64,000 nt of DNA from Chlorophyllum brunneum (Eukaryota > Basidiomycota > Agaricomycetes > Agaricales > Agaricaceae). A program made the position numbers and the translations under genes. Shown one piece after another: positions 55,342 to 64,000 of this stretch; within the stretch, counting starts at the first letter, position 1; each line of letters begins with the position of its first letter. The stretch spans positions 2,728,001 through 2,792,000 of the forward strand of contig OY756143.1 of NCBI GenBank assembly GCA_963576785.1, written 5' to 3'. The notes under the pieces are model-generated. The model was given only the letters and a program-made list of their open reading frames with translations, did no database searches and was not told the DNA's origin.

Positions 55342-57815
55342 ATGGCTACGAACGGTGTTTTCAAGAAGGATTATGATGTTGTTGAGGTAAAAAGGAGTCG
55401 TTCTTAAAGTGCGTATTAAATACGGCACTGATTTATACCCAGACAGATACAGGTTAGGGTCCTGGATTCGAAGTTGTGATATTGGGGGAATTTAATGATT
55501 GAGTAGGTTTGAAGAGGTTGGCGGATAATTTTTATGCACCGTTCATATCGCAGCTTGCGAGAGAGAAGAAACCGAGTCCGAGTAAGTGGTTGTTATACTT
55601 TTCAGAGCATCCCTGACTTAGCCACAATCAACCCACCTTGTACCTTCTCCTCTCAACACACATTCCCGTAATGCAGTCCGTTCACTCTTACCGCTCGAGA
55701 GAACACCTGGTCTCATCTCTCTTCTCGCCGGCAAACCGAACCCAACCATGTTCCCTATAACCTCGTTGTCCTTTAGCGCTCGTTCACCATACACGTCTGA
55801 TCCCTCTGAAGAGAAATCGTATACCCTCGCAAAAGAAGAGTTGGAGCTTGGCTTGCAGTATAGTGATACGGCGGGTATAAAACCGTTGAGGGATTGGTTG
55901 TTTGGCCTTCAGGAGATTAGTCATGGGAGGAAGAGAGGAGAGGGATGGAGTATACAAGTTGGTAGTGGATCACAGGATTTAATTTCCAAGGTGGGTAGCG
56001 TTCGCTTTTTTTTTTAGCAAAAAAAGCCGTTGAAAGCTTGGATACGTAGGCAATTCAGAATCTTTTGAATGACGGTGATTCCGTGTTGATTGAGTCTCCC
56101 GTTTACGCGTGAGTCGTGCTGTTTTTTCTCCGAAAAAAAAAACTAGCAATTCGCCTACTTTTTCTAGCGGAGTGCTACCGCTTCTCCAAGGCCTCCACTG
56201 CGACCTCATAGGCAAGCCTTCGGTGGATATTACCACCTCGGACCTTTCTAATTTTTCAAAATAGAGATCGACACAGATGCGGAAGGAATTATGGCTTCCT
56301 CCCTCCGTTCAAAGCTCGAGAACTGGCCGGCGGGAAAACCACGGCCGAAGGTGTTGTACACCGTTCCTGTGAGTCGCCCTACTGCGCACTGCGCTTTCGG
56401 AACTGAAAAGAAAACGTGGCGTGCAGTACGGATGTAATCCCACGGGTATGACAGCCACTCTAGAACGACGAAAGGAAGTCCTCAAACTCGCACATGAATT
56501 CAACTTCATCATCCTCGAAGGTCTGTCCACCCATTAACCCCCCTCTCCCCTCTTTTCAACAACTCACCTCGGGTGTGACAGACGACCCGTACTTTTATCT
56601 CTATTACGGCACCGCCCCTCGCACACCATCTTACTTTTCTCTCGAAAGGACAGAGCTGCCAGAGACAGGACGAGTGTTGCGGTTCGATAGTTTCTCCAAG
56701 ATTCTTTCGGCTGGTATTAGGCTTGGTTTCGCCTCGGGTCCTGATGTGATTTTGGGTTGCATTGAACGGCATGTGAGTCTGATTTAGTATCTAACATTTC
56801 ATTTAAGGTTCCGTTTCTCCTTTTTCTCTGTTACCCCTTAGTCGTTTGTTTATCAGTAAGCGCCTCGCCTCGTGGGGGTGCTGTCGAAATTCCGACTGCG
56901 GCATGTTCGGTTATGATAGAAGACGAGGGTGTACCGAGTATATACACTCGCTTCTCTTCTCTTCTGATTCTGATTTCGAAGATCATTCGTTTGTTCACCC
57001 CTTGTTTGCTTTCTTGATGCTTCTTTCTCGTTCGTTCGTCGGACGCGTGGCTTTTTTTGAACTGTGGAAGTTTGGCGGGCACAGTCGGCTAAAGGTACCA
57101 TGTATCTTTTTTGGTGGTTCATACTACTCGTGTCCTTCCATCTATCCTTCCATTCACCCACAATCCTTCGTCATATCCGGTACCGTGGCCTCTTATCGCA
57201 TGCACACCACGCCTACGTTTCATCTCCTAGCACCCCTTTTTTCTTTGACCTTACCCCCTGTTTTAAGTTCTTCTCCTTACTCACCTATTTACGTCCTCCA
57301 ACAGACCGGTACATCAAATTTGCAAGTATCCTCTCTAACGCAAGTCATTGTCTACAAATTACTCGACTCGTGGGGGCACGATGGGTTAAGAACACACGCT
57401 GGACGTGTCTCGGAGTTTTATAAACAAAAGAGGGATGTGTTCCAGGCTGCGATGAAGAAGTATTTGGAAGGATACGCCGAATGGGTCGCTCCTGAAGCTG
57501 GGATGTTTTTCTGGTGCGTGGTGCTGTGGTCTTTATGAACCGTGTCCGATAACGATATTAAACTTCTATCTATACAGGTTCAAACTGATACTACCCAACG
57601 CCAACACCAGTGAAGGCGATTCGGATGCTATAATCCGCACACGAGCATTTAACAAAGGTGTACTCGCACTCCCAGGAAACGTGTTTTTACCGAATGGGAA
57701 GAAAACGGCGTATGTTCGTGCTTCGTTTAGTTTGAACCCTGAAGAAGAGGTTTTTGAAGCGTTGAAGAGGTTGAGAGAAGCTCTTGAGGAGGTTAGGGCT
57801 GAAGCCTCGGCGTGA
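55342..57815 (+). CDS. Class I/II PLP aminotransferase, 2-aminoadipate/aromatic type (Aro8-like)
   Basis: About 475 residues after splicing. It starts MATNGVFKKDYDVVE, followed by a 10-nt exon (55443-55452) that restores frame to give ETDTGLKRLADNFYAPFISQ. The fold-type-I elements are SLLAGKPNPTMFP, LQYSDTAGIKPLRDWL, VGSGSQDLISKAIQNLLNDG, the Asn loop VPYGCNPTGMT, EDDPYFYLYYG (PLP-pyridine Asp and Tyr), the Schiff-base lysine in DSFSKILSAGIRLGF (about residue 290) and NVFLPNGKKTAYVRASFSLN with the substrate-carboxylate Arg. This layout matches kynurenine/2-aminoadipate and Aro8-type aminotransferases (lysine or aromatic amino-acid metabolism). The exact substrate is uncertain. The intron at 56773-57304 is 532 nt, ten times the others. 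One donor (|GTGGAT after GKPS) is weak. Confidence 0.88.
55443..55452 (+). other. 10-nt micro-exon of the aminotransferase gene
   Basis: ACAGATACAG lies between introns of 56 nt (55387-55442) and 54 nt (55453-55506) and gives the residues TDT plus one base. It is the only arrangement I found that joins MATNGVFKKDYDVVE to GLKRLADNFYAPF in frame. Confidence 0.7.
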
Positions 57816-60293
57816 AATCTTGAATAGGATTTGTAAATCCTTCTATACGGATACCAGCGGATACAACAGAATATAGGATGGAAATATAATATTTAAAAAA
57901 ATGAGATTTCTTTTCAACTTTTGGTATTTCCAGCTCGGTTGGATTGTACCGCGGTTCTCGCCAGTATTCGGACCTTGGAGTTCGAAGAATGGAGACTAGA
58001 TAAACTAGACCACGTTTGGATATATTAGTTGTGAAACTTCCAGTTCGCGGAGTTGGAAAAAAAAAAAAATCAAAGACGAATCCTGAAACTCGTCGGGTTG
58101 TATTTGTACACGGTCCGAAGATAGGGTGAGTATGACCGTATGGTTAAGTGAATTTATGGATGAAACTTTACTACAGTAGTTAGTCTGGTTCTTCAATTCG
58201 ATTGGGGCATGCGGCGTGTTAGTGTATGAGGGTCACCCCTGTACGAACATGGAGACCGGTCCCGAGAACAGTTTTGGTCTGGACCTCTGGAGGCCTGTGA
58301 ATTTAAAATATATCACCACCGTGTTTGCCAAGAACTAATACACCCGGTAAAGAAGTTAATGAAATATGATTTCTGATTCTGATATTTTGGTTAATCGAAG
58401 GATGGTGTGAAGGCCGACCATTCTTGGGTGTGCAGGGACTCGGCCGAGGTTTTTTTACTAATTTTGATTATATTTTTCTTTTATGATCGTGGGTAAGGAG
58501 TTTGGTGGCTTTTGCTTACCGAAAGGAGAAATCTTTGGTTGGTATTCCCCGTCGGGTATATGCTTAACCCCCCCAAAAAAGTTGTTAAAGTTGTGGAGGT
58601 GGCGTTGGGTTTTTCTTTGTGTTGTGTTTGTGTTGGTGGGCGTGAATGTGTTGAATCGGGATATATGACTCGATTCCGTGCTCCTTTTGGGAGTATGTAG
58701 CATAGTGACTGGGTGTATGTTGTAAACAAAGCAATCGGCGGTGCAACGGTTAAGCTTGGCTTCAGGGAGTTATTTAGTTTAAACGTTAGTTCTGGATCTG
58801 ATGGTTCAAAGGTGAGGAGTAACTAGTTTACTGTGAAGCCGGAAACCCAGTGTTTTTCCCCTTGGGTGTGGTGTAAAGATCCGGACTAGCGCCTATCTAT
58901 ACGGTGTTTCTTCCAACTTTTTCGGAAGTCATGATCATGCGCAGCTTTGTCAGGGTTTTTCGGGTACATATCTGGGTTAGTTGGTTTTAAGGGTCCCAAG
59001 GTACCCCAAGTGAGTTGAGTGGATTCGCGAGAGAGATGAGGGTTTGATTGTTTGATGTGGAATTTCGACAGTTCGAGTCTAGCGCTAAGGAACCTGGCTT
59101 TTTACTAAATGACCGAGCGTGCGGCTTCTTTTCAGATTGTTCTGTTTCTGAGATTCATAGGACCTGGCGTGTTGATCGCTTTGCTGTTCGGTGGGCCATT
59201 ACAGGTTCATCCCTGGGGGTGGGAATTTTTTTATTCGCTCCTTGGTTGTTTGGTTCGATGGACTCGGAAGGGACGCCGTCGGTGGAGCTATGTAGCGGAA
59301 ACGATTTTGAAAAATGGGGTTTTTTGAAATTGAAATTTGTAGTTAGGAGTGGGGTTCGGAGGATCGGAGAAAGGCTTGAGTAGAATGATATCATTTGAGA
59401 TTGAATCTGCGCCAAGGAAATAATCAAACCAGAGGATTTAGTAATCTGAAGAAAGATGATGCGTCGTGGGCACCCTCGGGATTGAAAATGAGGTAAAAAA
59501 AAAGGAGTGGTAATGGAAAGAGCCGTTTTAGAGAGCGAGTTGGGAGGGATAATAACACATGGGAAAGGAGATGTCACGGATCGGTGACTGGACTGAGTCA
59601 GCGGAGACATATTCGGAAGAGCAACGAGATTATCTGTTTGTACAGTTCTAATTCTGAAGTCGGGTGCTCTTCTCACTCTCTCATCTTGGCAGCAACCATT
59701 GTTGATAGGTTCCCTGGTGAGTAGATTTTTTACAGTCTTTTTATCGTCTAGCCTTTTCCTATCGCATCGTGCCTGCGATCGCGAGGCGCCAAACACGACA
59801 TCAGATTCGCCTGTCCCCAATAGTTCTGGTTACTGATCCCGGTGGGTTGTAGGTGTAGCTTCGATCATACGATACAGGATAGCGACCGATAGTGATGTTG
59901 ATTTCGAGTTATGTACCCGTCGATCAGTGCTTCCAGGTTCAGTGTGACAAGTGCCAGAAGACGACTTGGATGGTGAGCAGTTCGCTTCAGGGAATTTACC
60001 GATGCTGACTCGTGTTGCTATCGCTGGGGATGCAGGGCTGTGGCAGGCATGTTGAGGATGTAAGACCCTGTGCGGATGGTTCTGGCATGCAGATGAGAGC
60101 TGACAGGCAGGGCAGGTGATGAGGAATGTCAAGGACGAAGACCGGTGCAAATGCAGGGCGAAGGAGAGGGCCTGAGGGATTTCCTAGAATAGAATGAAAA
60201 TAGGGTCCTTCCTAAACGGGAAATGGCTCAGGATCTCATAAGGAGTGGAAAGCACAGATTGAGTTCCTCATCTCCACCACCCATGTTCCCCTA
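57816..60293. other. Intergenic, no supported gene
   Basis: 2.5 kb between the aminotransferase and the kinase. A 221-codon stop-free stretch exists on the minus strand at 59155-59820, but its composition is Ser/Pro/Ile-rich with no motif, so I treat it as chance. The last 100 bp before 60294 form the kinase leader. Confidence 0.4.
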
Positions 60294-60294
60294 A
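60283..60294 (+). promoter_or_regulatory. Minimal upstream ORF overlapping the kinase start
   Basis: ATG TTC CCC TAA at 60283-60294. The last A of its stop codon is the A of the kinase start codon (TAATG). If the leader includes it, termination at this three-codon frame would place ribosomes directly at the main ATG. Confidence 0.45.
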
Positions 60295-63200
60295 TGTTCA
60301 GCTCTCCGTCCCCCACCACTCCTGGCCTCCCCTCTCGTTCTCCTCCAGCTATCCTCGTCCCCGATAATTCCTCTTCTCAGCCACGGCCCACGTTCAATCA
60401 TTACACCCGCTATGCTAGGATTGGCAAGGGCCACCATGGCGAGGTCTTTCTCTGCTTCAGAATAGACTCTAGATTCACTAGCACCGATCTCCGGCAATGG
60501 TTTCCCGTCGTGCGTGTTCCTCCCTCTCGCTCTGCTCTTCTGCCCACACCGCTCTCTCACTCCAGGCAATGAAGTCGGTTAGACGTGACACCGTCGTCGA
60601 CAAGTACTCCCGTCTCAAGGCAAATCGTATTGCTCTCACCACCCATGGTCCTTCTGAGCCTGCTGTTGTCGACAAGCTCAATACCACAGAGCTCAAAATC
60701 AAGAAGGAAATCGCTATCATGAAAAAACTCAGCCATCCCAACGTCGTCAGACTCTTCGAAGTCATAGACGACCGCATGAAAGAAAAGGTTTACATGGGTG
60801 AGTCAATGCCAGCCCACTCGTTTCGTCATTGTGTGTTTCAACCCTAGTGCACTATGCTCTCGGGGTTAACCTCGGAGAATATTTCTCGCTTCCGCTTGTC
60901 TTCGTGATCTCCGAAAAAGCTCATAGCTAATTACTCCCTGTCGCAGTAATGGAATACCTCGGCGGCGGAGAGATCAAATGGCGCACTGATACCGAGGAGC
61001 CTACGCTTACTCTCTCCCAAGCTCGCAGGATTATACGAGACGCTGTCCTGGGGCTCGAATATTGTGAGTAGTCCTCGTCTATCTGATTGTTGTCTCTGAC
61101 ACCGCGGGCAAAGTACACTACCAAGGAATTATTCACCGTGACATCAAGCCCGCTAACCTCCTCTGGACGGAAGATCGGCACCATGTCAAAATCGCTGATT
61201 TCGGCGTATCCCACTTCTCCTATGCTCAGAGGCTAGCCGAAGCTGGTGAAGAAGGCATCAACCCAGCTGAATTGGAAGAAATTCTCATGGACGAATCAGA
61301 TCTTACTAGGCGCGCGGGTACACCCGCATTTCTCGCGCCTGAACTCATTTTTGAGCACTTCGAGGAAAAGAACAAACATTTTGTCGTCTCCTCATTGGTT
61401 CCCAGGTTTTCTAGTAAACAGCCAGCGAAGCCCCAAATTACCAAGTCTATCGACATCTGGGCTCTCGGTGTCACACTTTATTGCCTTCTCTTCGGTAAAA
61501 CCCCGTTTCTGAATGTTACGGAAGGCGGCACCACGGAATTCGCACTCTACCGTGCCATCTGCAACAAGGACTGGGAAGTCGCCGAGTTCATGTGCAGAGA
61601 CAGGGTACCAACTGGTGGCCGGCACCCTAAGAAGAGTAGTAGGCACAGACAGCCCGAAGGCATCAAGGTGATCTCCCTATTGGAACGTTTTCTCCAAAAG
61701 GACCAAACGAAGCGCATTACCCTCGATGAAGTCAAGGTTAGTTCAACTGCCAACCGCCATTCTATATTTTTCCCTACCCACACTCCCCCAAATCATTCGA
61801 CCCTTCTACTTCTGGCTTTCCTTTTCCTTTTTGAGCGATGTTTATATTAGTGGCTGACAACTTTTTGCACCCTCTTTTTTGTCCCCTTGTGTCTACGACT
61901 ACGTGGCTGCGATCTGCTACTGCAGCGACATCAATGGATTACCGATGACCTGCTGAACGCTTCTGAATGGTGCGCGTTGACCTCGCCCGCGAGAAGGGAG
62001 AGGGTCAGGGTGACAAAGGCTGATGCCTTTATGGCAGTCAGCAGCGTGCCCTTCCGTTTGGGGCTGAGCGGGTTCGGAAGGGGCATGTCGGCACTTTTCA
62101 AGCCTTTGAAGACAAGGAGCCGGACGTCTACCCACATGCATTATTCGTCGGGGACTACTGGCGTCGCACCCGACTTGCGCACTGGGAGACTATATCCGCG
62201 CGGGAGCAGTAGCAAGAGCATGGCAATTGCGAACGTGCAAGATGTCCATGTATATGGGCGGCCTGGCCGTTCGGATGGTAATGGAACAGCGGACAAAGGG
62301 AAAGGGAAAGCTAGTGATCGCGAAGCTTTCCAGCCTTCCTCCCCGGGTGGCGTTTCCACTACGTCGAGCAGTCCTGCGCTTGATGCCATTCGGCGGCAAC
62401 GTTCCCAGATGGGTATACTTGGCCATGAACAACGAGAGCTCGACCATTATGGTGAATCCCCGACCCCGAACTCGAACCATCCAGCCGGCACCCCAATTGA
62501 TCCAGCACCGAGGCTAGAAGATATCATGTCCATCGTTACATGGCGCCCTACGAAATATCCAACGCCGACCACTTCACTTCGACCTCTTCTTGCCAGCATC
62601 CACGCGGATGGTACATCAACTTTCAAGTCTCCTTCCCACTCGAGAAAGCCGCATGAAAATGTCACCGTTATTAATCCTATGATTGGTGGCCCAGCGCGTA
62701 CGGTTAGCACGCCGGAAGGCGAGCTTCGTCCGGGAGAAGATTTACTTGGGATATACGGTTCTGACGGAGAGTTGGCGCTGCATACTGCGTCTGCTGCGCT
62801 TTTGAATAAATTCAAGCGAGCATCGAGTTGGGGACAGGGTGATGAAGTTGTTGGCATGGAAGCGGGTACGGACATGGTTAGTGTGACGAGTGTGGGTGGC
62901 GAGTTGAATGATACGGTCAAACTTATGGGCGCAGGTGGTGTTGAAAGTTTGGGAAGTCCTGTTAGCCCGGTTAGTCCAGGCGAGAGCGTCGGATATGGTG
63001 GTATGGGAAGTATGAGTGCTAGCGGGAGCGGGAGTGCTGGTGAAGGGATACTCAGGAATGGGTTTAATGAACAGAACGGTGGTGGTGGTGGTGGTGGAAG
63101 TTTTGGCGACATAGATGGGATCCCTGGATGTCATCAAATCGGAGAAGTGATTAAGAGGTGGGGGTCGGATAGGAAGAACCATCATAGTCCGAAGCAACAT

Positions 63201-63785
63201 CATAAGAGTGCATCGTCTTCGACCTTACCTTGGATGGATGATGGCGCTTTTGGTGTTGATGATGATGGATTGGTCGTTAACGGCAAGTCGAGTGGAGGGG
63301 GAAGCCAGGAGAGGCGACAAGGACAGACAGAATCAAGAGGAGAGTTGACGATTGAGTGGATGGATGATAATTATTCGACACCTGGGGGGTATTATGGGAC
63401 TTCTATGGGTCCTGCGACGCAGTTTTGGAGACATGGAAGAGGAGGTTGGTGTGGAGGGAGCGTTAGCTCGAGTGGAGAGGAGGATGATAGTCCTGTAGCT
63501 GGTCCGTCGAGGAATGGACGGAAGGGGAAGGTGGTGGTGAAGCGAGGGTCGAGCGTGTTGGATCGGTTCTTGAGTGGAGAGGATTCGGATTTGGAGTATG
63601 AAGATGGAGGGAGTGATTATGGGATTTCGGGGATGAGGATTAGGGGTCAAGGTTCTGTGGCGGAGGAGGAGGAGGAGGAAGAGGAAGAAGAAGACGAGTG
63701 CGAAACTGAAAGCGAAAGTGATGAGGATGAAGACGATCAAGTTCAACAAATTACAATTAAATCCAAGGTGTCCATTCGCCGTTGA
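60294..63785 (+). CDS. CaMKK/Ssp1-type Ser/Thr protein kinase with long disordered tail
   Basis: About 1,000 residues. After a Ser/Pro-rich start, the kinase domain begins YARIGKGHHGEVFLC (glycine loop) and continues VAMKSVRRD (ATP Lys, across an intron), the large insert with VDKLNTTELKIKKEIAIMKK typical of CaMKK/Ssp1-like kinases, HPNVVRLFEVIDD, VMEYLGGGEIKW, IIHRDIKPANLLW, VKIADFGVSHFS, RRAGTPAFLAPELIFEHF, SIDIWALGVTLYCLLFGKTP and FLQKDQTKRITLDEV, RHQWITDDL. All catalytic residues (K, HRD, DFG, APE) are present. Fungal members activate Snf1/AMPK-type kinases. The 3' exon (61926-63785) encodes a tail of about 600 residues, Ser/Gly-rich, with a poly-Gly run, a poly-Glu run near 63663-63700, and short Trp motifs (SIVTWRPTKYPTP, TIEWMDDNYSTP). 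Stop at 63783-63785, 215 bp from the window end. Confidence 0.92.
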
Positions 63786-64000
63786 TCAGACATCTTGATG
63801 GTCTCCCCCGGAACTACAGACTACCAACCTCCCGCCTTGAGCGTTTCCTGCTTTCTGCTTCTGCTGTTACACACGCTACACACACCTCGCGCAACCGCTT
63901 CGTCACATCCACAAAGACAATATATCCCGGACTAGCGCTCATATATCCCTGCCTTTCCAAAACTCTCCACTCCTTCGCATACTACAAACTACAAACAACC

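Noticed and set aside
56846..57538. 230-codon plus-strand open frame overlapping the aminotransferase
   Set aside because: Its 3' part is the true aminotransferase exon; the 5' part is stop-free intron sequence.
59155..59820. 221-codon minus-strand open frame
   Set aside because: Low-complexity Ser/Pro/Ile composition, no motif, no splice-linked neighbour. Probably chance.

Overview
The window is fungal nuclear DNA, most likely from an Agaricomycete (mushroom-forming basidiomycete). Genes are split by many introns of about 45-60 nt with GT-AG ends. The gene content (long latent-type tyrosinases, a NACHT NTPase, an F-box protein, PARP-fold proteins with CxxC...YCSxxC repeats, a MARVEL-like membrane protein) is typical of that class. 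I spliced the models by hand, so exon edges are proposals. Where I counted coding length for a whole model, it came to a multiple of three.

Region 1 (1-9.4 kb): a probable C2H2-like gene, then a compact ADP-ribose neighbourhood. It holds a zinc-repeat protein without a catalytic domain (-), a NADAR-domain gene (-) and three PARP-fold genes (+, -, +). All three PARP-fold genes keep an apparent H-Y-E triad. One of them uses a GC-AG intron. PARP-fold enzymes attach ADP-ribose and NADAR proteins act on ADP-ribose conjugates, so this could be a local writer/eraser set. That link is an inference from gene position and family.

Region 2 (9.4-20 kb): a four-helix MARVEL-like membrane protein, a long stretch without a convincing gene, a tyrosinase with a lesion in the middle of its catalytic domain (TyrA), and a small beta-trefoil-like protein.

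Region 3 (20-39.3 kb): a tyrosinase array. TyrB (+) and TyrC (-) lie tail to tail. A segment of about 8.8 kb, from the 3' part of TyrB through TyrC, a spacer, a tyrosinase relic (TyrG) and TyrE, is tandemly duplicated as TyrB' fragment, TyrD, spacer, TyrG trace and TyrF. The copies have since diverged: TyrE is wrecked by deletions and a ~558-bp insertion, whereas TyrF looks intact. TyrB, C, D and F carry both copper sites and the C-terminal latent domain. They are expected to oxidise phenols (melanin-type browning, wall cross-linking, defence).

Region 4 (39.3-64 kb): a small charged ORF, a galactokinase, a 2-oxoglutarate/Fe(II) oxygenase, a NACHT NTPase, an F-box protein, 5.7 kb of gene-poor DNA with a ~115-bp direct repeat, a class I/II aminotransferase of the 2-aminoadipate/aromatic type, and a CaMKK/Ssp1-type protein kinase with a long disordered tail. 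Three of these genes, and the MARVEL-like one, need micro-exons of 8-19 nt to read correctly.
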